Shown here: positions 28,794 through 38,122 of the stretch, piece after piece
How the letters are laid out: the number at the start of each line of letters is the position of its first letter
Position numbering within the stretch: the stretch's first letter is position 1
NCBI GenBank assembly: GCA_963730305.1
Contig: CAVSRB010000001.1
Span: 186,001-250,000 of the forward strand
Source of the DNA: CAMYMQ01 sp963730305
GTDB taxonomy: Bacteria; Pseudomonadota; Alphaproteobacteria; Bin65
Direction: 5' to 3'
DNA length: 64,000 nucleotides
Position numbers and translations under genes: made by a program
The notes under the pieces: model-generated
Seen by the model: only the letters and a program-made list of their open reading frames with translations
What the model was told of the DNA's origin: nothing
Database searches by the model: none

Positions 28794-31461
28794 ATGGCAA
28801 AACGCATGCTGATTGACGCGACCCACCCCGAAGAGACGCGGGTGGTCGTGATGAGTGGTAACCGCCTCGAAGAGTTCGATTTCGAGACGGAGACCAAGAA
28901 GCAGCTCAAGGGCAACATCTACCTCGCCAAGGTCACCCGGGTCGAACCGTCGCTGCAGGCGGCGTTCGTCGACTACGGCGGCAACCGCCACGGGTTCCTG
29001 GCGTTCAGCGAGGTCCACCCCGACTACTACCGCATCCCGATCGCGGATCGCGAGGAGCTGATCAAGGCCGAGCAGGAAGCCGCCGCCGAAGACGACGAGC
29101 CCGACGAGCGCGGCGAAGCCGCCGCGGCGGACGAGGAAGCGCCGACCAATGGCGACGCCGAACCGGCAGCCGGGGACGCGGACGACGAGGAGAGCGACGG
29201 CCAGCCGGCCAACGCGGCGGTCGAGACGCTCGACGACGAAGAAGAAGACGATTTCGAGCAGATCGAGCGGCGCAAGCGCGCGTCGCACCGGCGCTACCGC
29301 ATCCAGGAAGTGATCTCACGCCGGCAGATCCTGCTGGTCCAGGTCACCAAGGAGGAGCGCGGCACCAAGGGCGCGGCGCTGACCACCTACATCTCGCTGG
29401 CGGGCCGCTACTGCGTGCTGATGCCCAACACGCCCAAGGGCGGCGGCATCTCGCGCAAGATCAACAACGTGCCGGACCGCAAGCGGCTCAAGAGCATCCT
29501 CGACGAGCTCAAGATCCCCGAGGGCATGGCGGTCATCGTCCGAACCGCCGGGGCGCAGCGCACCAAGGCCGAGATCCGGCGCGACTACGACTACCTGATC
29601 AAGCTGTGGGACGACATTCGCGAGAAGACGCTGAGCTCGACCGCGCCGTCGCTGGTCCACGAGGAAGCCAACCTGATCAAGCGCTCGATGCGCGACCTCT
29701 ACGCCAAGGACATCGACGAGATCCTGGTCGAGGGCGAGGAAGGCTACCGCGCGGCCAAGGACTTCATGAAGACCCTGACGCCGAGCCACGCCAAGAAGGT
29801 CCAGAGCTACAAGGACCAGGGCATCCCCCTGTTCCAGCGCTACCAGATCGAAGGCCAGATCGACAACATCCACAGCCCGACCGTCCAGCTCAAGTCGGGC
29901 GGCTACATCGTCATGAACTCGACCGAGGCGCTGGTCGCGATCGACGTCAACTCGGGCCGCTCGACCCGCGAGCGCAACATCGAGGAGACGGCCTACCGCA
30001 CCAACCTCGAAGCCGCCGACGAAGTGGCGCGCCAGCTCCGCCTGCGCGACCTCGCCGGTCTGATCGTGATCGACTTCATCGACATGGAGGACTACCGCAA
30101 CCGGCACAATGTCGAGCGGCGGCTCAAGGAGGCGATGCGCAGCGACCGCGCCCGCATCCAGATCGGCCGGATCAGCGCCTTCGGCCTGCTCGAGATGTCG
30201 CGTCAGCGGCTCAGGCCGAGCGTGCTCGAGGCCAGTTCCTCGATCTGCAAGCATTGCGGCGGCTCGGGCGTGGTCCGCTCGACCGAATTGACCGCGCTCA
30301 GCGTGCTGCGCGCCGTCGAGGAGGAAGGCACCCGCCATCGCGCCGACGAGATCACGGTCTACGTGCCCACCGAGGTCGCGCTCTACATGCTCAACCAGAA
30401 GCGCGACATGCTGGCGGGGATCGAGGAGCGCTATTCGTTCCGGGTCGTCGTCGCCAACGACGACAGCCTGATCCCGCCCGACCACCGGATCGAGGTCACC
30501 GCGGCCCGCGGCGACGCCGACGAGGCCGAGGTCGCCGCCAGCGCGGAAGTGGCCGACGACGGCAGCAAGCGGCGGCGCAGCCGGCGCGGCGGCCGCCGCC
30601 GCAAGGGTGGCGACGAGGAGGCGACCGAGACAGCCGATCGCGGCGAGCAGCGGGCCGAACCACGCGCCGAGCAACCCGCCGAGCAACGCGCCGAGGGCGA
30701 CGACGAGGAAAAGGACGGCGAGCGCAAGAGCCGCCGCCGGGGCCGTCGGGGCGGACGCCGGCGGCGCCGGGACCGCGAGGACGGCGCGAGCGAGGCGACG
30801 CCCGCCACGGCCGACGAGCAGGCCGACGACTTGCTCGAGGCGGCCGCCGGGGCTGTGGATGCCCTCGAAGCGGTAGCCGAGGCGACGGATGACGCCGCGC
30901 CTCCACGGGCCGAGGGCGAGGCCGAGGCCGCACCGGCCGAAGGCGGCGACGAGGAGCGGAAGGAAGCGAAGCCGCGCCGCCGCCGGGCTTCCCGCAAGGC
31001 GGCCGCCGCGAAGGACGACGCCGTCGCGGAAACCCCAACGGAGGAAGCGCCCGTCGAGGAGCCCCCGGTCGAGGAGGCTGAGGCCGGCAACGCGGAGGCC
31101 GCCGAGGAAAAGCCCAAGCCCCGCCGCCGCCGGGCCGCGACCTCGCGCCGGAAGACGGCCAAGTCGGAAGAGGCCAAGTCGGAAGAGGCCAAGTCGGACG
31201 AGGCCAAGTCGGACGAGGCCAAGGCGGACGACGGCGCGACGGCCGACGACCGCGCCCGAGGCGGCGGTCACCGCCTCCGAGCCGGCCCCGGAACCCGAGC
31301 CGGCGGCGGAGCCCGCATCGGCGGCGGAACCTGTTGTCCGCGGCACGAACGGCGACGGCCACGCGAGCGCGGAAACGGCGCCCGAGCCCGGCAAAGCCGA
31401 GCCGGAGGAGACCAAGAAGCCGGCGCGCAAGCGCACCGGTTGGTGGTCGCTGGGGCGCTAA
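28794..31461 (+). CDS. rne: ribonuclease E (one-base frameshift in C-terminal tail)
   Basis: This is the endoribonuclease that starts mRNA decay and processes rRNA and tRNA. The catalytic half begins MAKRMLIDATHPEETRVVVM and has the S1 domain (GNIYLAKVTRVEPSLQAAFV), interrupted by an acidic insert of about 85 residues (near 95-180) as in other alphaproteobacteria. Then come RAGAQ-type RTAGAQRTKAEIRRDYDYL, the DNase-like region EALVAIDVNSGRST with catalytic aspartates, VIDFIDMEDYRNR, and the zinc-link SSSICKHCGGSGVVRSTE. The tail alternates basic and acidic blocks. At about 31250 the frame breaks. Removing one C restores the ending KKPARKRTGWWSLGR* at 31461, giving 888 residues. Uncorrected, the frame runs on antisense through the next gene to 32756. 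Confidence 0.93.
31158..31232 (+). repeat. 15-bp tandem repeat in rne tail (five units)
   Basis: Five consecutive 15-base units with consensus GCCAAGTCGGAAGAG encode the pentapeptide A-K-S-E/D-E repeated in the RNase E tail. The first four units differ at one base; the last is more diverged. The frame break in rne lies about 20 bases after this array. Confidence 0.9.
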
Positions 31462-31502
31462 GGGCGGCCCCCTGCCCCGGCTCGTCGAGGCGTGACGCGG
31501 CG

Positions 31503-32654
31503 CTACGCGCCGCGCCAGCCCTGGAGCCGGCGCACCGCCTCCTCGATGTCCGCGGTGGCCGCGCAATAGGAGAAGCGCATCTGGGTGTGGCCGCGCGTCG
31601 GGTCGAAGTCGACCCCCGGCGTGGTCGCGACCCCGGTTTCGGCGAGCATCCGCTGGCAGAACCGCTCCGCGTCGTTGGTGCGCTCGGCGATGTCGGCATA
31701 GAGGTAGAAGGCGCCGTCGGCCGGCGCCAGCCGGTCGAAGCCCGCCTTGGGCAGCCCGTCCAGGAGAATTTCCCGGTTGCGCGCGTAGACGGCGACGTTG
31801 GCTTCGAGCTCGTCGTGGCTGTCGAAGGCGGCGACCGCGGCGAACTGGCTCAGCGACGGCGCCGAGACGAACAGGTTCTGCGCCAGGCACTCGACCGGCC
31901 GCAGCAGGTCCGGCGGCAGGATCATCCAGCCGATGCGCCAGCCGGTCATCGAGAAATACTTGGAGAAGCTGTTGATGATCACGGCGTCGGGGTCGAGCCC
32001 GGCGACGGTTGCCGCCGGCGCGCCGTAGACGATGCCGTGATAGATCTCGTCGGAGATGAAGCGGATGCCGCGGGCGCGGCAATAGTCCGAGATCGCGACC
32101 AGGTGGTCGGGGTCGAGCATGGTCCCGGTCGGGTTCGACGGGCTGGCGACGATCAGGCCGTCGAGCGGCCCCGCCGCCTCGAGCAGCTCGACCGAGGGCT
32201 GGTAGCGCGTCGCCTCGGTGCCGGGCAGCGCCACCGGCTCGATGCCGAAGGCGTGCAGGATGTTCTTGTAACAGGGATAGCACGGCTCGACGAGCGCGAC
32301 CCGGTCGCCGGGGTCGAAGGCGGCGAGGAAGCTCAGCACGAAGCCCGCCGACGAGCCGGTCGTCACCACGATCCGCTCGGGCGGCACCTCGACCCCGTAC
32401 CAGGCGCGATAGTGCCCGGCGATCCGCTCGCGCAGCGGCGCGATGCCGAGCGCGTCGGTGTAGCCGAGCTTCTCGGCGTCGAGCGCGGCCCGCGCCGCCT
32501 CGATCACGGGTGCGGGCGCGCCGGTGCCGGGCTGGCCGACCTCCAGGTGAATCACATCCCCGCGAGCCGCCTGGCGCTCATTGGCAGCCCGCAGCACATC
32601 CATTACGATGAACGGTGGGATCTGACCGCGGCTCGCAACCTTCAAGGTCACCAC
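31503..32654 (-). CDS. class I/II pyridoxal phosphate aminotransferase
   Basis: This 383-residue fold-type I aminotransferase resembles aspartate-type enzymes. It shows VIHLEVGQPGTGAPAPVIEA, the PLP-phosphate segment VVTTGSSAGFVLSFLAAFDP, ASPSNPTGTML, ISDEIYHGIVYG with the PLP aspartate, and SFSKYFSMTGWRIGW with the Schiff-base lysine. The RFSYCA block near the end holds the substrate-carboxylate arginine. The start is GTG at 32654 (another GTG follows directly). It stands alone, convergent with rne and divergent from the M48 protease gene. The amino acid specificity is not readable from sequence. Confidence 0.9.
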   Translation of the reverse strand: MVTLKVASRGQIPPFIVMDVLRAANERQAARGDVIHLEVGQPGTGAPAPVIEAARAALDAEKLGYTDALGIAPLRERIAGHYRAWYGVEVPPERIVVTTGSSAGFVLSFLAAFDPGDRVALVEPCYPCYKNILHAFGIEPVALPGTEATRYQPSVELLEAAGPLDGLIVASPSNPTGTMLDPDHLVAISDYCRARGIRFISDEIYHGIVYGAPAATVAGLDPDAVIINSFSKYFSMTGWRIGWMILPPDLLRPVECLAQNLFVSAPSLSQFAAVAAFDSHDELEANVAVYARNREILLDGLPKAGFDRLAPADGAFYLYADIAERTNDAERFCQRMLAETGVATTPGVDFDPTRGHTQMRFSYCAATADIEEAVRRLQGWRGA

Positions 32655-32787
32655 TATTTCTCCATATTCGTGTCGGATAGGGGTTTGACGTGCGGCGCGC
32701 CGCGGCCCGAGGAAAGGCTCGGAATGCGCGCGAATTGGCGACGACCGACGTGTTGACGACGACCAACGTGCCGGAGCGGCTTATCTG

Positions 32788-34200
32788 ATGACACGCCTGA
32801 TGGCAATGCTGCTGGCCCTGGTGCCGTTGACCGCGGCGCCCGTGGTCGCGCACGCGCAGCGCCCCAGCCTGCCGCTGATCCGCGACGCCGAGATCGAGCA
32901 CATCCTGCGCACCTATTCCGCCCCGATCTTCGCCGCCGCCGGCATCCCGGCCGACCGCGTCAAGGTCCACATCGTCAACGACCCCCGGATCAACGCCTTC
33001 GTCGCCGGCGGCCGGCACATGTTCATCAATACCGGCCTCTTGATGCAGGCCAAGGACCCGAGCGTGATCATCGGCGTGATGGCCCACGAAACCGGCCACA
33101 TCGTCAACAACCACCTGATCCGGCTGCGCGCCGCGATCGAAGAGGCGCAGGTCCGCCAGATCATCACCTTCATCCTGGCCGGCGCCGCCGCGGTGGCGGC
33201 GCGCGACGGCCGCGCCGGCGCCGCGGTCGCGAGCCTCGGCCAGCGGATCACGGCGGGCACCCTGTTCCACTACTCCCAGGGCATGGAGAGCGAGGCCGAC
33301 GATTTCGCCTTCCGGATCCTCGACCGCATGCACATCACCTCCAAGGGCCTGGAGAGCCTGCTCGAGGGGCTGAGCCACCAGGAGGCGCTGCTCAGCTCGA
33401 TGCAGGACCCCTACCTGCGCAGCCACCCGCTGACCCCGGAGCGGCTCCAGGAGGTGCGCAACCACATGGCGCATTCGCCCTACACCAACACGCCGATCCC
33501 CAAGCGCCTGATGGTCATGCACGCCCGGATGCGCGCCAAGCTGCGCGGCTTCATCCTGCCGCCCGAGCAGGTGCGCTCGATCTATGCCGGTAAGGAGAAG
33601 ACCGCCGAGGCGCGCTACGCGCTGGCGGTCGCTTACCATCGCGACGGGCGCACCGACCGCGCGCTCGCCCTGATCGACAGCCTGATCCACGAAGCGCCGC
33701 ACGACGCCTACTACAACGAGCTCAAGGGCCAGATCCTGATGGAGAGCGCCCGCATCCCCCAGGCCGTCGACGCCTACCGGATCGCGGTGAAGCTGGCGCC
33801 CAACGAGCCCCTGATCCATGCCGAATACGCCCACGCGCTGCTGCAGACGCACACCGAGGCCCACAACCGCGAAGCGGTCACCAACCTGATCTACGCGACC
33901 CGGCGCGATTCGACCTTCCCGCTGGGGTGGCGCCTGCTCGCCGTCGCCTACGGCCGGCTCCGCGAGATCGGAAAGGCTTCCGTTGCGCTCGCCGAATACT
34001 ATCTATTGGTGGGCAACAAGCGGGAAGTCCGCCTGAACATCCAGCGGGCGGAGCGCCACCTGCACCGGGGCTCGCCGGCGTGGCGGCGCATCCAGGACAT
34101 CAAGTCGACCGTCGGCTATGCTCAACGCCGGCGCGGGCTGTTCGACCGCCGCCGGCGCGACCCGAATGACGAAGACAACAGGGATCGGAAGACCCGATGA
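32788..34200 (+). CDS. periplasmic M48 family metalloprotease with TPR tail (BepA/YfgC-like)
   Basis: This 470-residue secreted protease resembles BepA, which degrades stalled outer-membrane assembly intermediates. A signal peptide spans about residues 1-23 (MAMLLALVPLTAAPVVAHAQ). The catalytic domain has FVAGGRHMFINTGLLMQAKD, the zinc motif HETGH at residues 100-104, and the third-ligand region MESEADDFAFRILDRM near 166. The C-terminal half is TPR-like: ARYALAVAYHRDGRTDRALA, then ELKGQILMESARIPQAVDAY, ending in a basic segment. The stop overlaps the next gene by ATGA, so the pair is co-translated. Confidence 0.92.
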   Translation: MTRLMAMLLALVPLTAAPVVAHAQRPSLPLIRDAEIEHILRTYSAPIFAAAGIPADRVKVHIVNDPRINAFVAGGRHMFINTGLLMQAKDPSVIIGVMAHETGHIVNNHLIRLRAAIEEAQVRQIITFILAGAAAVAARDGRAGAAVASLGQRITAGTLFHYSQGMESEADDFAFRILDRMHITSKGLESLLEGLSHQEALLSSMQDPYLRSHPLTPERLQEVRNHMAHSPYTNTPIPKRLMVMHARMRAKLRGFILPPEQVRSIYAGKEKTAEARYALAVAYHRDGRTDRALALIDSLIHEAPHDAYYNELKGQILMESARIPQAVDAYRIAVKLAPNEPLIHAEYAHALLQTHTEAHNREAVTNLIYATRRDSTFPLGWRLLAVAYGRLREIGKASVALAEYYLLVGNKREVRLNIQRAERHLHRGSPAWRRIQDIKSTVGYAQRRRGLFDRRRRDPNDEDNRDRKTR

Positions 34201-34982
34201 AACTGATGACGAAGACTCTTGCCGCGACGGCCATCGCCGGAATGGTCGCAGTGCTCGCCGGGCCGGTGGCAGCGGCCGACAGCAAGGAAGCGCTCAGCCC
34301 GGCGCAGAAGGCCGAGGTCCAGAAGCTGATCCGCGAAACGCTGATCAAGCATCCGGAGATCATCGTCCAGGCGGTCCAGGAGCTGCGCCGCCGCCAAGAG
34401 GCGGCGAAGGCCGCGGCGCTCAAGGTCAAGCTCGCCCAGAAGCGGACCGAGCTGCTCGCCAGCCCGGAGGACCCGGTCGTCGGCAACCCCAAGGGCAACG
34501 TCACGATCGTCGAGTTCTTCGACTACAACTGCGTCTACTGCCGCCGGGTCAAGAGCGCCCTCGACGGCGTGGTCGCCAAGGACGGCAAGATCCGGCTGGT
34601 CTACAAGGAATTCCCGATCCTCGGCCCGGGCTCCGAGTTCGCGTCGCGCGCCGCGATCGCGTCGATGCGCCAGGGCAAGTACGAGAAGTTCCACAACGCG
34701 ATGTTCGCCTTCCGCGGCCGTCTCCAGGCACCGCAGGTGATGGCGATCGCCAAGGCCGTCGGCCTCGATATCGAGAAGCTCAAGACCGACATGAAGAGCG
34801 CGGCGGTCACCGCGTTGATCAAGAAGAACCACGCGCTGGCGCAGACGCTGGGCATCACCGGCACGCCGGCCTTCGTGATCGGCAACGAGTTGGTTCCCGG
34901 CGCGGTCCCGGCCGACGAGATAACCCAGCACGTCTCGTCCGCCCGGGCGCTGTGCAAGAAGGAGGACAGCAAGGTCTGCTGA
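34197..34982 (+). CDS. periplasmic DsbA-family thiol oxidoreductase with N-terminal helical region
   Basis: This 261-residue protein has a signal peptide (residues 1-27, ending AGPVAAAD), a charged helical segment (about 30-85: LSPAQKAEVQKLIRETLIKH, VQELRRRQEAAKAAALK), and a thioredoxin-like DsbA domain with active site C112-V-Y-C115 in VEFFDYNCVYCRRVK and the cis-proline loop GITGTPAFVIGNELVPG. The N-terminal helices resemble the oligomerisation arm of ScsC/BcfH-type proteins, which isomerise rather than only oxidise disulfides. The ATG overlaps the protease stop by 4 bases. A strong terminator follows. Confidence 0.9.
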   Translation: MKLMTKTLAATAIAGMVAVLAGPVAAADSKEALSPAQKAEVQKLIRETLIKHPEIIVQAVQELRRRQEAAKAAALKVKLAQKRTELLASPEDPVVGNPKGNVTIVEFFDYNCVYCRRVKSALDGVVAKDGKIRLVYKEFPILGPGSEFASRAAIASMRQGKYEKFHNAMFAFRGRLQAPQVMAIAKAVGLDIEKLKTDMKSAAVTALIKKNHALAQTLGITGTPAFVIGNELVPGAVPADEITQHVSSARALCKKEDSKVC

Positions 34983-35008
34983 CCCGCGGCCAGGCATTCC
35001 GATCTGAC

Positions 35009-35038
35009 GAGAAGGCGGGCGCGAGCCCGCCTTTTCTC
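35009..35038 (+). terminator. rho-independent terminator after dsbA-like gene
   Basis: AAGGCGGGC pairs with GCCCGCCTT around a GCGA tetraloop, with outer GAG/CTC pairing, then a T-rich tail. It lies 27 bases after the stop codon and ends the protease-DsbA unit. Confidence 0.9.
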
Positions 35039-35146
35039 TTGTGCATCGCAAAAGGCGCCCCGTTTGCATTGCTTGCGACCCGCCGATAGGATCGTTGGTT
35101 CGGGGAGTGGCGCGCAGCGGCCTGCTGTGCGCTCGTCGATGAGGGG

Positions 35147-36154
35147 GTGGGCGCGTTCCTGCACCGCGCTCGTCTGGCCATGGCCGTCTTGCGTTTCTCG
35201 TCCCGGACGATTCCGGAGAAGGACCGCGTCGCCGTCATCCAGGACGTCTGGGCGCCGGTCACCAAGGTCGACATCGCGCCGGCGGACCGGCGGGCCTTCG
35301 ACGTCGACGCCACCGCCCATATCCTGCCCTCGCTGTCGATCGGATGGGGACGGTTCGCCTCGTACCGGGCCACGCGGACCCGCGCGCTGGCCGCCGACAG
35401 CAGCGACGACATCGTCTTCTGCCTGCTGACCGACACGCCCTGGGTCGCCAGCCAGGACGGCAAGGAGTCGACCGTCTGCGGCGCCGGCGAATTCTTCGTC
35501 AACGTCAGTGACGCCCCCGCCAACGCCTGGCTGCCCGCGAGGTCGAACCAGCTCCTCAACGTCTCGATCCCCCGGGACGTTCTCGCGCCGTCGGTCGAGG
35601 ACCTGGATTCCGTTTCCAAGACGGTCCTGCCGGCGACCCCCGCGGCGCGGCTGTTCAAGGCCTATGTGCTGGCATTGGTCGGCGTCCTCGAATCGCTGTC
35701 GCCCGAAGACGTGGCCCGCACCCAGAGCCACGTTCAGGACCTGGCCGTCATGGCCCTCGGCGCCAGACGCGACGCCGGCGAAGTCGCCCGCAAGCGCGGC
35801 GTGCGCGCGGCGCGCCTGCAGGCGGTCAAGGCCGACATCGCCGCGAACCTCGCCCATCCCGACTTCTCGATGGCCTGGATCGCGCGGCGCCATCGCATCT
35901 CACCGCGCTACCTGCGCGAGCTGTTCGGCACCGCGGGCACGAGCTTCAGCGACTACACGCTGGATCGCCGGCTCGCCCATGCCCGCCAGCTGCTGGGCGA
36001 AAGCGGGCTGGCGGACGCCAGGATCAGCACGATCGCGCTCGAAAGCGGCTTCGGCGACCTGTCCTACTTCAACCGCACCTTCCGCCAGAAGTTCGGCATG
36101 ACGCCGACCGAGGCGCGCACCGCGTTGCGGGTGCGTACCAAAGACCGCAGCTGA
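35147..36154 (+). CDS. AraC family transcriptional regulator
   Basis: This 335-residue regulator has an N-terminal ligand-binding region of the AraC-binding-like type (about 25-190: QDVWAPVTKVDIAPADRRAF, then ILPSLSIGWGRFASYRATRT) and a C-terminal pair of helix-turn-helix units (about 235-330). The latter includes DFSMAWIARRHRISPRYLRE, LFGTAGTSFSDYTLDRRLAH, and the signature IALESGFGDLSYFNRTFRQK with FGMTPTEAR. The start may be GTG at 35147 or the ATG at 35180. It is transcribed toward an unknown probable outer-membrane protein 186 bases downstream, its plausible target. The inducer is unknown. Confidence 0.92.
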   Translation: MGAFLHRARLAMAVLRFSSRTIPEKDRVAVIQDVWAPVTKVDIAPADRRAFDVDATAHILPSLSIGWGRFASYRATRTRALAADSSDDIVFCLLTDTPWVASQDGKESTVCGAGEFFVNVSDAPANAWLPARSNQLLNVSIPRDVLAPSVEDLDSVSKTVLPATPAARLFKAYVLALVGVLESLSPEDVARTQSHVQDLAVMALGARRDAGEVARKRGVRAARLQAVKADIAANLAHPDFSMAWIARRHRISPRYLRELFGTAGTSFSDYTLDRRLAHARQLLGESGLADARISTIALESGFGDLSYFNRTFRQKFGMTPTEARTALRVRTKDRS

Positions 36155-36340
36155 TCCCGACCGGCGGCGCAGCCCGTCGCGTCGACCGCCGCACAGTCCC
36201 GGCGCTGAGTCCAAGCCAACCCGACCCGCCGTCGCGCATTGTTGCCCGAACAGACGATCGTCCTCGGACCATCCATCACGTCCCGGGTCGACCGCTCGTC
36301 AACAGACCCGAACACCGGGCTCTAAACGGGGGACCTCGAC

Positions 36341-37651
36341 ATGCCGGGACGGCTCTCACTGCTCGTTCTGTTGGCCGTATCGATCGTATCCGGCCACGGC
36401 TCGACCACCATGGCACAGGCCAAGACCTACGGATCCGTCACCTTCGCGCGCGAACGGTTCACGGTCGACAATCCGCAGGACGAGGCGCTCGCACGAAAGG
36501 CGATCGACGCCGCGGAAGCGGCGGTGAAGGCCTGTGACAGCAAGGCCTACGACGCAGCGCTCAGTCTCTTGGGTGGCCGGATCATCGACTTGAGCGACAA
36601 GGTCGTAAAGGCGCTGGAGAAGATCGAAGACATCAAGGCGAGAAGACCCGGTCGCAGGCTGAGGCGGACGGACGTCCGCGACATCGAGCTCGAGAAGGAC
36701 AAGAAGTACTGGGCCAAGGCCAGGGAGGACGCCCTGGAGGAGATCCAGACGAGGATGATCGAAAAGAAGCGGTACCTGTTCGCCCGCTGCGAACACGACA
36801 AGTTCATTCGGGAAGCGAAGGAACGCGGACTGATCGTCGAGCCCTTGATCGCCTTCGGGCTCGGCAACGACACCGCCAGGGGCAACTACCGCAGCACCGG
36901 CGCCCAGGCGCTCTTCCGCGGCAGCGCCGTCAACAAGGCGCAGTCGGCGCTGATGGCCGGCGCCGACATCTTGGTGCCGCTGTCGGCCATCATCGGCGAC
37001 GATCCGCTTTCGCGCGCCACGGCGGGCCAATTCCTGACCATGGCCGCGCCCCTGATCGGCCTCGGCCTGCGCTCCGGGCTGCTGTTCCAGAACGACAAGG
37101 TCACCTACGACATCGTCCGCCACGGCGCGGACGGCCGGGTCCGGCTGTCCGAGCGCGAGCTCGCCAATGTCGGCCTCTACGTCATGTTCGGCCTGCCGAT
37201 TTCGATTCGCATCCGCCGGCGCCCGCAGCGCGGCGACGCCGCCTCGTCGACACAGCTCGCCGCGTTGGACCAGGTCGCCGCGCTCCCTGCGCTGCCGTCG
37301 CGCCTGTCCTTCCTGCTCTATGGCGGGGTCGGGCCGACCTTCACCAACACCAAGATCGACATGCGCTCCAACAAGGTGCCCGGGGGCGGCGTCTTCACCA
37401 GCACCTCGAAGACTTCCTGGGACACCGGCCTGGGCGTCGTCGCCGGCATCCGCGCCGCGCTGTGCCGGGCCTGCGCCTTCGGCCATCCGCTCAGGCTCGG
37501 CTTCGAGTGGCAGGGCCGCTGGATGCCCGAGCGCAACGTGGCGACGTCCTCGCCGACCTTCGGCTTCACCGAATCGGGCCGGGTCCACAGCCGCTTCTCC
37601 CAGGAGTTCATGCTCACCCTGTCGGTGCCGTTCACCATCGGCCTGCACTGA
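36341..37651 (+). CDS. unknown secreted protein, probable outer-membrane beta-barrel
   Basis: I do not recognise this 436-residue protein. It has a signal peptide (MPGRLSLLVLLAVSIVSGHG, cleavage near TTMAQA). Next is a charged helical region (about 45-170) rich in K, E and R with three cysteines, including VKACDSKAYDAAL and LFARCEHDKFI. The C-terminal half alternates short hydrophobic strands with Gly and aromatic residues and ends RFSQEFMLTLSVPFTIGLH. A terminal aromatic or hydrophobic strand of this kind is typical of barrel proteins recognised by BAM. VEPLIAFGLGND and SFLLYGGVGPTFTNTKIDM look like barrel strands, and CRACAFGHPLRLGFEWQGRW is another. The ATG at 36341 has GGGGGA upstream. 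It may be controlled by the adjacent AraC protein. No function is assigned. Confidence 0.75.
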   Translation: MPGRLSLLVLLAVSIVSGHGSTTMAQAKTYGSVTFARERFTVDNPQDEALARKAIDAAEAAVKACDSKAYDAALSLLGGRIIDLSDKVVKALEKIEDIKARRPGRRLRRTDVRDIELEKDKKYWAKAREDALEEIQTRMIEKKRYLFARCEHDKFIREAKERGLIVEPLIAFGLGNDTARGNYRSTGAQALFRGSAVNKAQSALMAGADILVPLSAIIGDDPLSRATAGQFLTMAAPLIGLGLRSGLLFQNDKVTYDIVRHGADGRVRLSERELANVGLYVMFGLPISIRIRRRPQRGDAASSTQLAALDQVAALPALPSRLSFLLYGGVGPTFTNTKIDMRSNKVPGGGVFTSTSKTSWDTGLGVVAGIRAALCRACAFGHPLRLGFEWQGRWMPERNVATSSPTFGFTESGRVHSRFSQEFMLTLSVPFTIGLH

Positions 37652-38122
37652 GCGGCGAGTCCGGCGACCACGGCCCGCGCCGGAACGCCGGCGCGGGCGA
37701 TCTTCGCGCACGCTTGAAAGGAAAAAATTCAGCCCCACATGCAGGCTTGGACCAGCGCCGGCGGAACCTGTCGCGACCTTACGACCGGAGCCCGCGTCGC
37801 AACGCGCGGCGGGCGGCGTGGAGAAATCCCGCCCCAACCGGCCGGCGCGCGGCCGTATCGCCACGATTCCTCGGCGCCGCGCTGCGCCCCGCGCTCGGCA
37901 TGACGGTGCGGCCCGGAGCGAGCAATACGCGGGTCCGGCCGATGATGACAAATGATGACATACGATGACATCGCACCGAATCTCCGCCGACGGATGTAAA
38001 CCGGCAAAAACGGCGCTGCGCCCGGATTTCCCGAAGCGATGCTGACAAATGTTTACATCTTGCGGGAGCCGGAGCCACCCGGCGGCTGCTGACAGATGAC
38101 GACAAATGGTTACAGTCGGGCC
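37652..38122. other. intergenic region before cbs with repeated motif
   Basis: About 470 bases without a supported gene. The first 250 bases are GC-rich; a segment near 37844-37910 looks like degenerate interspersed repeat DNA but has no clear structure. From 37940 the DNA becomes locally AT-richer and holds the three-copy 14-bp motif described separately. Confidence 0.6.
37947..38114 (+). promoter_or_regulatory. three copies of motif GACAAATGnTkACA upstream of cbs
   Basis: Copies are GACAAATGATGACA (37947-37960), GACAAATGTTTACA (38044-38057) and GACAAATGGTTACA (38101-38114). With the flanking T the best copy is a loose palindrome, TGacAAatgTTtaCA. A further related half-site, GATGTAAAC, lies near 37993. 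The last copy ends 8 bases before the chosen cbs start. The arrangement suggests binding sites for a regulator of the transsulfuration genes; the regulator is unknown. Confidence 0.5.

Noticed and set aside
28701..32756. A 1351-residue RNase E
   Set aside because: Beyond 31250 the frame runs antisense to a well-conserved aminotransferase gene and has no RNase E-like sequence; a one-base error restores a normal end.
37844..37912. Possible second interspersed repeat near 37850-37910
   Set aside because: The sequence is palindrome-poor and degenerate; without another copy I cannot support it.
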